Below, one piece after another: positions 17,641-27,361 of a stretch of 64,000 bases of DNA. The first letter of the stretch is position 1. Each line of letters starts with the position of its first letter. The notes under the pieces were generated by a model. It saw only the letters and a list, made by a program, of their open reading frames with translations. It had not been told where the DNA came from and searched no databases. The stretch covers positions 64,001-128,000 of the forward strand of contig JAEUIC010000023.1 in the NCBI GenBank assembly GCA_016795285.1, written 5' to 3'. This stretch comes from Planctomycetota bacterium (lineage in GTDB: Bacteria; Planctomycetota; B15-G4; SIAN01). The position numbers and the translations under genes were made by a program.

Positions 17641-18836
17641 TGAACGCCAGCACGGGCACGCAACCGGCCGCAGCGCCGAGCAACGATCCGCTGCTCGATG
17701 TCTTCGATCGCATGGGGATGACGGTCGCCAGCGGCGACGGCGTCCACGTGGTCGATTCGACGGGCAAGCGCTACCTCGACTTCTACGGCGGCCATGCGGT
17801 CGCGTCGCTCGGCTACGGCCATCAGCGGCTGCTCGACGCGCTCACCGCGCAGGCGAAGTCGCTCTTCTTCCAGAGCAACGCGGTCGACGTCGAGGTGCGC
17901 ACGCGCGCTGCGGCGCGGCTGGTGAAGATGGCGCCGCGCGGCCTCACCAAGGTCTTCTTCGTGAACTCGGGCGCCGAGGCGAACGAGAACGCGCTGCGCA
18001 TCGCCTTCCTGCTGACCAAGCGGCCGAAGGTCGTCGCGGTGGCGGGCGCGTTCCACGGTCGCACGGCCGCCGCGGCCGCCATCACCGACCACCATGAATC
18101 GTGGTACGCCTTCCCGCGCAAGCCGTTCGACGTGACGTGGGTGCCGTTCGACGACGTGGCCGCGCTCGAGGCGGCGATCGACGCGCAGACCGCGGCCGTG
18201 ATCTTCGAGCCGGTGCAGGGCGTCGCCGGTGCGCGGCCGCTCTCGACGACCTTCGTGAAGGCCGCGCGAGCGGCGGCGACGCGCGCCGGCGCGCTGCTGA
18301 TCCTCGACGAGGTGCAGATCGGCGTCGGCCGGTCGGGGCAGCCCTTCGCCGCCGACCACTACGGCGTCGTGCCCGACGTGCTCACCACCGCGAAGGGGAT
18401 CGCCGGCGGCTTCCCGGTCGGCGCGGTGCTGGTCGGCGACGCGATCGCCGCGCAGGTGAAGAAGGGGCAGCTCGGCACGACGTTCGGCGGCGGGCCGCTC
18501 GCTTGCGCGCTGGTCGAGGCGACGCTGCAGGCGATCGAGGAGGATCGCGTGCTGGAGCGCGTCCGGCGCGTCTCGAAGCGGATCTTCGAGACGTGTTGCG
18601 TCGGGCCGGTGGAGGGGATCCAAGGGCTCGGTTTGCTGATCGGCCTGCGTCTGTCGCGTCCGGCGAAGGAAGTCCTCGCCGAGCTGCGCGCGCGCGGGAT
18701 CCTGGCGGGCAGCAGCCACGACCCGAAGGTCGTGCGCCTCCTGCCGCCGCTGGTCGTGGAAGAGGAACATGTCGCGCAGCTCGCTGCTGCGCTCGCGAGC
18801 CTGCCGCGGCAGGCTGCACTGGAGAACTCCCGATGA
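17640..18836 (+). CDS. argD: Acetylornithine aminotransferase
   Basis: A 398-residue class III aminotransferase using pyridoxal phosphate. NSGAEANENALRIA (109-122) binds the cofactor phosphate, FHGR (138-141) stacks on the ring, LDEVQIGVGRSG (222-233) holds the aspartate for the pyridine nitrogen, and K252 in TTAKGIAGGFP forms the Schiff base. It converts N-acetylglutamate semialdehyde to N-acetylornithine. Its start overlaps the argC stop and its stop overlaps the argB start, both as ATGA, giving tight translational coupling. Length and motif order are normal for ArgD; a role on succinylornithine or GABA cannot be excluded from sequence. Confidence 0.92.
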   Translation: MNASTGTQPAAAPSNDPLLDVFDRMGMTVASGDGVHVVDSTGKRYLDFYGGHAVASLGYGHQRLLDALTAQAKSLFFQSNAVDVEVRTRAAARLVKMAPRGLTKVFFVNSGAEANENALRIAFLLTKRPKVVAVAGAFHGRTAAAAAITDHHESWYAFPRKPFDVTWVPFDDVAALEAAIDAQTAAVIFEPVQGVAGARPLSTTFVKAARAAATRAGALLILDEVQIGVGRSGQPFAADHYGVVPDVLTTAKGIAGGFPVGAVLVGDAIAAQVKKGQLGTTFGGGPLACALVEATLQAIEEDRVLERVRRVSKRIFETCCVGPVEGIQGLGLLIGLRLSRPAKEVLAELRARGILAGSSHDPKVVRLLPPLVVEEEHVAQLAAALASLPRQAALENSR

Positions 18837-19807
18837 CGTTCGCCGATGACCGCAGCGCCACGATGGACTCGCTGAAGCGCGCGCTGCCGTACGTCCGCCT
18901 GTTCAAGGGCAAGACCTTCGTCGTCAAGATCGGCGGCGCGCCGTGCAGCGAGCCGTCGCTGCTGCGCGACCTCGCCGAGCAGCTCTCCGTCGTGCGCGAG
19001 CTCGGCGTCCACGTCGTGCTGGTGCACGGCGGCGGCCCGCAGACGAGCCTCCTCTCGCGCAAGCTCGGCATCGAGCCGCGCATGATCGAGGGGCGTCGCG
19101 TCACCGACGCGGCGGCGCTGGAAGTGGCGGTGATGACGATGAACGGCGCGGTCAACACCAACGTGCTGGCCGCGTGCCGAGCGGTGGGGCTGCAGGCGGT
19201 CGGCGTCTCGGGCGTCGACGCCGGCATGGTGAAGGCGCGTCGCCGCGCGCCGCGCAGCGTGATCGTCGATGGCACGCCGACCATGGTCGACTTCGGCCAC
19301 GTGGGCGATGTCGACGCCGTCGACCCGACGTTGCTCGAGAAGCTGATGGCAGCCGGCTACCTGCCGGTCGTGAGCCCGCTCGCCGCCGATGACGCCGGCA
19401 ACGTGCTGAACATCAACGCCGACACGGTGGCGGCGTCGCTCGCCCGCGCGCTGCGCGCCGAGAAGCTCGTCTTCGTGTCGGACGTGCCGGGCATCCTGGA
19501 AGACAAGGGCGACCCGAGCTCGCTGATCTCCTGCACCGACCTGCGCGGCCTCGAGGAGCTGGTCGACAACGGCTCGGTCGCGAGCGGCATGCTCCCGAAG
19601 GCCAGCGCGATCCGCATGGCGCTCGAGCAGGGCGTCGCGCGCGTCCACGTGATCGGCAGCCAGCGCGCGAGCCTCCTCACCGAGATCTTCACCAACGAAG
19701 GCTCCGGCACCCTGATCGTCCGCGACCGCCGCGACCTCTCGCCCGCCGAGAAGGCGGCCAGCGGCGAACTCGGCGCCACCGAGAACGCGAAGGCGGCGGG
19801 GGGGTGA
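18833..19807 (+). CDS. argB: Acetylglutamate kinase
   Basis: A 324-residue amino-acid kinase. VKIGGAP (31-37) and VHGGGPQ bind ATP and acetylglutamate, NINADTVAASLARAL and FVSDVPGI form the nucleotide site, and the C-terminal GMLPKASAIRMAL segment is typical of ArgB. It phosphorylates N-acetylglutamate, the step before ArgC. It overlaps argD (ATGA) and has GGAG eight bases before its ATG. The N-terminal helix (about residues 8-24, MDSLKRALPYVRLF) is like that of arginine-sensitive hexameric enzymes, so feedback inhibition by arginine is plausible. A short Ala/Glu-rich tail follows the fold. It ends the operon. Confidence 0.93.
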   Translation: MTFADDRSATMDSLKRALPYVRLFKGKTFVVKIGGAPCSEPSLLRDLAEQLSVVRELGVHVVLVHGGGPQTSLLSRKLGIEPRMIEGRRVTDAAALEVAVMTMNGAVNTNVLAACRAVGLQAVGVSGVDAGMVKARRRAPRSVIVDGTPTMVDFGHVGDVDAVDPTLLEKLMAAGYLPVVSPLAADDAGNVLNINADTVAASLARALRAEKLVFVSDVPGILEDKGDPSSLISCTDLRGLEELVDNGSVASGMLPKASAIRMALEQGVARVHVIGSQRASLLTEIFTNEGSGTLIVRDRRDLSPAEKAASGELGATENAKAAGG

Positions 19808-19884
19808 AGGCGGGGGCGGCGCGTGGCGATCCCGCAGCGCGTCGGGAGTTGAACCGCTCCTCCTGCCCGCGGGATTCTGTGGGC

Positions 19885-22563
19885 ATGAACTCCGATCCGT
19901 CGCCGATCGCCTCTGAATCGCTCCTGGCCCATGCGGCGTGGGTGCGGCGGTTGGCTCGCTGCCTCGTCGCCGACCCGGCGACCGCCGACGACCTCGTGCA
20001 GCAGACGTGGCTCGTGGCGCTCCTGCGGCCGCCGCGGCACGCGGAGAGGTTGCGCGGCTGGCTCGGATCGGTCGTCCGTTCGCTGGCTCGCAAGGACGTG
20101 CGCGGGCGCGATCGGCGGCAGCGTCGCGAAGCGCTCGCGACGCCGCCATCGTCTGCAGCGGACCCGCCGGTCGCGCTCGCGAAGGCGGAGCTCGAGCGGC
20201 GCGTCGTCGCAGCGGTCCGGTCGCTCGCGCCGATCTACCGTGCGGCGATCGAGCAGCGCTTCGTCGAGGGGCGCTCCGTCGCCGAGATCTCGCGAGCGTT
20301 CGCGCTGCCGGCAGAGACGGTGCGCACGCGAGTGAAGCGCGGCCTCGATCAGCTGCGCGAGCGCCTCGCCCGCGAGCTCGGCGACGACGTCCACGACTGG
20401 CGCGGTGCGCTGGCGCCCTTGCTGATCGAGGGCGGTCGCGTGTGGCTCCTGCGCGGCGCGGTCGCGGCGGCGGCATTGCTCACGGCCGCAGCGTGGATCG
20501 TCGCGCGATCTCCGACGGAACACGACGGCGCGCAGCTCGCGGCGCTCGCCGAATCGGCCTCGGTGCGGCGCGGCGGTGCCTCCGCCACGAGTGACGATCC
20601 AACCTCTCGAACGGAAGATCGGCAGGGCGCTATCGCGCATGCGGACGAGATCCCGATCGAGCGACGATCCGAGGCGTTGCGCCTTCCGGCGGTCTCCGGC
20701 TGGGTGGCTCCCTGGTGGAGGACGACCGGCGCCGAGCGAATCGGCAGCGCCATCGTGCTGGCGGCGCCATGGGGCGCCAGCGAATGGCTGCCGCTCGACA
20801 GCTACGTCGCGCGCGTGCGAGCGCTTGCAGCGGGGGATGATGCGGCACTGGGCGAAGTGCGGCGGGTCCTCACCGATGACACCGGCCGTTTCGAGTTCGA
20901 AGAGCTCGATCCGGCGACGCGCTGGAGTTTCGTAGCGGTCGATCCGGCGCTCGGCCTCGGCGGCCCGATGGAGATCGCGGTCGCGGCCGGGAGCGCCGTG
21001 ACGCAGGTCGAGCTCTACGCGCAACGATCGCAGGTGTTCGAGGGCGTCGTTCGAGGCGACGATGGCGAGCCGGTCGCAGGCGCCCGGCTCGAGGTGGCGC
21101 CGAGTCTCGCAGGCCCATCGATGTCTTGGGCCGGACTGCCTCTCTCGCTCGAAGCCTCCGGCCGGTTCGTGGTCGAACTTCCCGCCTATCGCTGGGTTCG
21201 CTTCAAGGCCACGGCGCCGGGTCGCATGGAGGCTCGCTGCTCGATCCAGGCAAGAGAGGCGACGCTCCATCCGCAGCCGGTTGAGCTGCGGCTGCTCCCG
21301 GCGCGGCGGCTCGAGGGGAGCTTCGTGGCACGCGACGGCTCGCCGTTCCCGCTCGACGAGGGGCTCGTCGGTCGCCTCGCTGCTGCCGAGTCGACGCTCG
21401 ACTCGCTCGACGGAGTCGCCGTGGTTTCTCTCGACCGCGACTTCGACTTCCGCGTGGGCGTGATCGTGGCGGAGGGGGTCGAGTCGGTCGGGCAGATCGA
21501 CTTGCCGAGGAACTCCTTCACTGTCGACGTCAGCAGTGAGACGCCGCGGGTCGCGCTGGTGGCGCGTCACACGATCGTCGGCTGGATCGAACGGGAACGG
21601 AATGGAAACTTGCGCGGCGAGCCCAACGGCGCCGATCTCCTGGTCGACGGCCGCTTGCTCCCGTCGATCGTCGGCGACGCCTCGCTGCGAGTGCGCGTCG
21701 TCGACGAGCGCGGGCGCCCGCTGCCGTGCCCGCCGGAGGCGCTGGAGTTGCTCGATCTCCACGTCAATCCCGCGCCGCTGCTCGATGTACGCGATGAGGC
21801 CGCGGCCGATCGTGGCGTGGTGATTTGGCCGAGCTTGCCGCTCGGACGCTGGAGCGTCGGGGCGCGCGTGGAAGGGCGACTCGCGGCCGCTCAGCTCGTG
21901 CCGCTCGAACGAGACGGCGAGGTCTACGACGTCGAGCTCCGCTTGCCGCAGCCAACCGCCACGCTGCGCTGCACGGTCGTCGACGCGGCGGGAAAGCCGC
22001 TCGACGCGGCGCGCCGTCGCTCGAAGTCGAACGAGCTCGAAGATCCGCTCGAGCCGCGCCTCTATCGATCGACCGACGGAGGATGGCAGCCGGCCGAGTG
22101 GTTGCCGGACGAGACGGCGGGACCTTCCTCGACGAGCGCGACGTTGCGTGTGCTACCCGGACGCTACGCCGTCGTCGTCCGCCCGCCCCGACTCGCGGAT
22201 GGCGAGCGTTACGGCCCGGCGTGGAGCGTCGTCGACGTCCTCGGCACGCGCGCCGAGGTGAAGGTCGAGTCGCGCGCAACTGAGCGGTTCCCCCTCGACG
22301 TCATCGCGCTGCCGGAAGTCGAGCTGCCGCCCGAGCCGATCGGATTGCAGCTGCGCGTCCTCACGCTCGACGGGATCCCGCTCGTCGACGACGCCGGGCC
22401 TGACTCGCAGAGGGGCCTCCTCGGCACGAAGGTGCGCACCGCTTTGCCGGCCGGTCGCTACCGGGTCATCGTCCATCTGCCACGTCATGAGCCGGCCGAG
22501 CAGGTCGTCGACGTCCCCGCCGATCGTCAAGTCGAGCTGCCCCTGCGCTTCACTTCACGTTGA
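19885..22563 (+). CDS. ECF sigma factor fused through a membrane segment to a large beta-rich C-terminal region
   Basis: An 892-residue fusion. Residues about 14-80 are sigma region 2 (DDLVQQTWLVALLRPPR), about 102-160 sigma region 4 with the helix-turn-helix RSVAEISRAFALPAETVRTRV. A hydrophobic helix at about 189-207 (GAVAAAALLTAAAWIVA) is a likely membrane anchor. The remaining 680 residues contain repeated beta-sandwich units of the carboxypeptidase-regulatory type, for example VVRGDDGEPVAGARLEV and CTVVDAAGKPLDAARR. In this topology the sigma part is cytoplasmic and the tail is outside the membrane, so release would need cleavage. No anti-sigma gene is adjacent. It is paralogous to 27362-30100. 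ATG 19885 follows GGGATTCTGTGGGC. Confidence 0.82.
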   Translation: MNSDPSPIASESLLAHAAWVRRLARCLVADPATADDLVQQTWLVALLRPPRHAERLRGWLGSVVRSLARKDVRGRDRRQRREALATPPSSAADPPVALAKAELERRVVAAVRSLAPIYRAAIEQRFVEGRSVAEISRAFALPAETVRTRVKRGLDQLRERLARELGDDVHDWRGALAPLLIEGGRVWLLRGAVAAAALLTAAAWIVARSPTEHDGAQLAALAESASVRRGGASATSDDPTSRTEDRQGAIAHADEIPIERRSEALRLPAVSGWVAPWWRTTGAERIGSAIVLAAPWGASEWLPLDSYVARVRALAAGDDAALGEVRRVLTDDTGRFEFEELDPATRWSFVAVDPALGLGGPMEIAVAAGSAVTQVELYAQRSQVFEGVVRGDDGEPVAGARLEVAPSLAGPSMSWAGLPLSLEASGRFVVELPAYRWVRFKATAPGRMEARCSIQAREATLHPQPVELRLLPARRLEGSFVARDGSPFPLDEGLVGRLAAAESTLDSLDGVAVVSLDRDFDFRVGVIVAEGVESVGQIDLPRNSFTVDVSSETPRVALVARHTIVGWIERERNGNLRGEPNGADLLVDGRLLPSIVGDASLRVRVVDERGRPLPCPPEALELLDLHVNPAPLLDVRDEAAADRGVVIWPSLPLGRWSVGARVEGRLAAAQLVPLERDGEVYDVELRLPQPTATLRCTVVDAAGKPLDAARRRSKSNELEDPLEPRLYRSTDGGWQPAEWLPDETAGPSSTSATLRVLPGRYAVVVRPPRLADGERYGPAWSVVDVLGTRAEVKVESRATERFPLDVIALPEVELPPEPIGLQLRVLTLDGIPLVDDAGPDSQRGLLGTKVRTALPAGRYRVIVHLPRHEPAEQVVDVPADRQVELPLRFTSR

Positions 22564-22584
22564 CCGCGCCACGCAGCTCCCCCC

Positions 22585-22850
22585 TCACTCCCGCACCCCC
22601 CAGCGCTTGAGCTTCAGGTAGAGCGTGCTGCGCGGGATGCCGAGGCGCAGCTGCGACGAGGCGGCGGCGGCCCGGCGCGCTTCGCGGCAGCCCTGCTCGG
22701 CGGCGGCTTGCGCCAGCAGCCGTTGCGCCAGGAGCGGCACGTCCTCGGCGCGCTCGCGCAGCGACGGCACGCGCACGTCGCGCCGGTGCACGCGTCCCGC
22801 TCGGAGCTGAACCGCTCGCGCTCCAGCAGCTCGCGCTAGCGGTCAACGAG
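22585..22850 (-). pseudogene. Remnant of a sigma-54-dependent activator (NtrC type)
   Basis: On the minus strand, 22585-22791 reads the end of an AAA+ activator: DVRVPSLRERAEDVPLLAQRLL is the conserved lid region, and LGIPRSTLYLKLKRWGV is the Fis-type DNA-binding helix. The 60-100 residues normally between them are reduced to about 20, so there is an internal deletion. Just upstream, at about 22791-22850, the matching piece RELLERERFSS is in a different frame, so a frameshift is also present. The receiver and most of the AAA+ domain are gone. It is a decayed gene between the sigma fusion and the glycosyltransferase. Confidence 0.75.
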
Positions 22851-22962
22851 CGGGTCGGTCGAGCGCGGCTCCGGAATCTCCTTCCCGACAGGGTGACGGC
22901 GGCGGGGTGAGTGTCACTTTTGCAACGGGCGCGCGTCGACTGCCAGAGACGCGAACCCGACC

Positions 22963-24747
22963 ATGCAACTTCGACACGACACCCTCGCCACCTCCGCCTC
23001 GCGCTCTGCCGCGGTCCCCGCCGCAGTCACGTCCGCTGGCACCTCTGCTGGTGCTACAGCGGATGCCACATCGAGCCGCTTCCCGCTGCGCGCGCTGCTC
23101 GGCGTCATCGCGCTCTGGCTGGTGGCGCGCCTCTACCTCTACGGCGGGATCGCCGCGTCCGACCCGCTCGAGTACCTCGCGTGGGCGCAGCGGATCGCCA
23201 CCGGCGAGTTCGAGCTGGCGACCCACCATTACTCGACTCGCTTCGCCGTCACCGCGCCGATCGCGCTCTGCTTCCGGCTGTTCGGCGTCTCGGTGGCGTC
23301 GGCGACGCTCTGGCCGCTCGTGTGCAGCTTCGTCACTCTGCTGCTGCTCTTCCGGCTCGGCAAGCGGTACGGCGACGACGCGACCGGGCTCTTGGCGGCG
23401 GCGGCGTTCGCGTTGCTGCCGCTCGACATCGTCGAGTCGACCAACGTCCTGCCCGATCCGATCCTCACCACCTTCGCGACCCTCTCGGTCTGTTGCTTCC
23501 TGCGCGGCTTCGATGACGACCTGCGGCCGGGTCGCGGCCGGCTCTGGCTGCTGGCCGCCGGCCTCTGCCTGTGGCTTGCCTACTCGGCGAAGATCGTCGG
23601 CGCGCTGCTGGCGCTGGTCTTCTTCCTCCATGCGCTCACCGATCGGCGGCGGCTGCTGCGCCTCGGCTGGGTGGCGCTCGGCACGTTGCTGCTGCTGCTG
23701 CCGGAGCTCTTCTGGTACCACCGCGCGACCGGCAACTGGCTCCTGCCGGTGGCGGCGATCGGCGAGGTGCACGAGAAGTCGGTCGGCGTGAAGGCGGCGA
23801 ACGCCGACCTCGGCTACCGCCTGTTGAAGGAGTACGCCAACGAGGTCCTGCGGCCGAACGAGCACTTCGGGTGGCTCGGGCTGCCGCTGGTGGCGGCGGC
23901 GCTGCTGCTGCTGCCGCAGGTCGGGCGGCTGCGGATGCTCTACCTCTGGATGGGGGCGCTCTTCGCCTACCTCAACTTCGGCTCCTCGAGCTTCAGCCGC
24001 TTCGTCGCGATCCCGGCCAACACGCGCTACCTGCAGCCGGTGGTGATCCCGGCGCTGCTGCTGCTGGCGCTGGCGGGGCGGCAGATGTGGCTCGCGGCGG
24101 GGCAGCGGCGCCTCGTTCGGGGCGGGCTGGCGCTGACCGGCCTCCTCCTGGCGGCGAGTTCGCTGGCGACCGCATGGCTCCACGCCGGTCGCTCCTTCGT
24201 CCACCTGACGGCGCGCGAGGGGCTCGCCCTGATGCCGCTGCTCCGGCAAGTGGCGCCCGCGCGCGTCTACACCGACGCCCGCACGGCACGGGTCATCGAC
24301 TTCGCGTTCGGCTACGCGCCCCCCTTCGAGCTGCGCCCCTTCCCGCCCGAGGGGGTCGCACCCGGCGTCCCCTACGTCGAGCAGTTCGCGGCGGGCGACG
24401 TGCTGCTGCTCAACTGGCGCGAGATCTACAAGGGCGGTCCGCTGCGCCAGTACTCGCGCGCCGAATCGCTGGCGTTGCGGGAGCTGCGCGCGACCCCGAG
24501 CGTCGCCATCGTGGAGCGGTCGACCTCCCAACCGGCCTGCATCTGGTACGCGGCCGCGGCGCTGCCCGGCCTGCGCGAGGGGCTGCGCTTCGACGAGCGG
24601 CTCGAGTACTTCCTCGAGCCGGAGCAGCCGCGCGGCATCTGGGCCGGGATCGTCGCGCCGATCGAGGGGGGCGAGCTCGTCTCGCGCCGTGCGTCAGCGA
24701 GCGAGGCTTCGCCGGCGTCGTCGAGCACGCCGCTCCTGTCGCGCTGA
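22963..24747 (+). CDS. GT39-family (ArnT/PMT-like) membrane glycosyltransferase
   Basis: A 594-residue polytopic protein. After a 40-residue Ala/Ser/Thr-rich leader, the first membrane helix (about 41-60) is followed by the external loop SDPLEYLAWAQ with an acidic pair (D67, E70) where GT-C enzymes of family 39 keep their catalytic aspartate. About ten further hydrophobic helices continue to about residue 415, then a soluble C-terminal domain. Such enzymes move sugars from polyprenyl-phosphate donors to lipids or proteins on the outer side of the membrane. The acceptor is unknown, and no partner glycan genes adjoin it. The ribosome site is weak. Confidence 0.8.
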   Translation: MQLRHDTLATSASRSAAVPAAVTSAGTSAGATADATSSRFPLRALLGVIALWLVARLYLYGGIAASDPLEYLAWAQRIATGEFELATHHYSTRFAVTAPIALCFRLFGVSVASATLWPLVCSFVTLLLLFRLGKRYGDDATGLLAAAAFALLPLDIVESTNVLPDPILTTFATLSVCCFLRGFDDDLRPGRGRLWLLAAGLCLWLAYSAKIVGALLALVFFLHALTDRRRLLRLGWVALGTLLLLLPELFWYHRATGNWLLPVAAIGEVHEKSVGVKAANADLGYRLLKEYANEVLRPNEHFGWLGLPLVAAALLLLPQVGRLRMLYLWMGALFAYLNFGSSSFSRFVAIPANTRYLQPVVIPALLLLALAGRQMWLAAGQRRLVRGGLALTGLLLAASSLATAWLHAGRSFVHLTAREGLALMPLLRQVAPARVYTDARTARVIDFAFGYAPPFELRPFPPEGVAPGVPYVEQFAAGDVLLLNWREIYKGGPLRQYSRAESLALRELRATPSVAIVERSTSQPACIWYAAAALPGLREGLRFDERLEYFLEPEQPRGIWAGIVAPIEGGELVSRRASASEASPASSSTPLLSR

Positions 24748-25073
24748 CGACGCGGGGGTCGCGCGATCGCGACCGAGGCGCGTCGCCGTGTCGATCGCGG
24801 TGGCGGACGAAGAGCGAACGGTGCCGGCGAAGCGGAAAGTCCTTCCGCTCCGGCGCTTGCTCCCCCGTGAAGAGGCGTCGCGCGCCGCGCCGCTCTAATT
24901 GACGGCCCCCGACCCCCGGCTACATTCGCGGCCCCAATTCTCGGGAACGGGACGAGCGAGCGGGCCCCAACGCGGGCGCCGTCCGTCGTCGTCGCGTCCC
25001 GGGAGCAAGCGTCCCGGCGCGCCGTGCGCTCGACTTGCCTGGCTTCGGCTACTCGGTTTCCCTGAGAACCTGC
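24748..25073. other. Intergenic region upstream of hppA
   Basis: About 326 bp with no gene. It contains the well-formed promoter at 24899-24926, leaving an untranslated leader of about 140 bases before the hppA start. Nothing else is recognised. Confidence 0.5.
24899..24926 (+). promoter_or_regulatory. Candidate sigma-70 promoter of hppA
   Basis: TTGACG (24899-24904) and TACATT (24921-24926) are separated by 16 bases. The -35 box matches TTGACA at five of six positions, and the -10 box matches at four of six. It stands out in a very GC-rich background. Confidence 0.6.
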
Positions 25074-27167
<2,094 letters not shown>

Positions 27168-27217
27168 GACGAGCGGCAAGCGCTCATCGCCAAATCTGCG
27201 ATTGCTTGGAACGACTT

Positions 27218-27255
27218 CGCGGCGGGCAGCGTCTTTCGAGGCGCTGTCCGCCGCG
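27218..27255 (+). terminator. Hairpin downstream of hppA
   Basis: CGCGGCGGGCAGCG (27218-27231) pairs with CGCTGTCCGCCGCG (27242-27255) over 14 bp with one G-U pair and a 10-base loop. It lies 50 bp after the hppA stop. No T-run follows, so it is either a U-poor terminator or an end-protecting hairpin. Confidence 0.5.
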
Positions 27256-27361
27256 TTCGCGTCACGTCTGCCGCGCGTGCCGCGAATGAGGGGGTCTGAC
27301 CGCGGACGGAACGGGATGGGTGGTTGAACTGGATCGGTGGTCGGCGGCGTTGTGAGGCCGC

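Noticed and set aside
16483..19807. LysW-dependent lysine/arginine pathway instead of acetylated arginine synthesis
   Set aside because: argC has a slightly LysY-like THHP motif, but no LysW carrier or LysX ligase gene is seen and argG is present.
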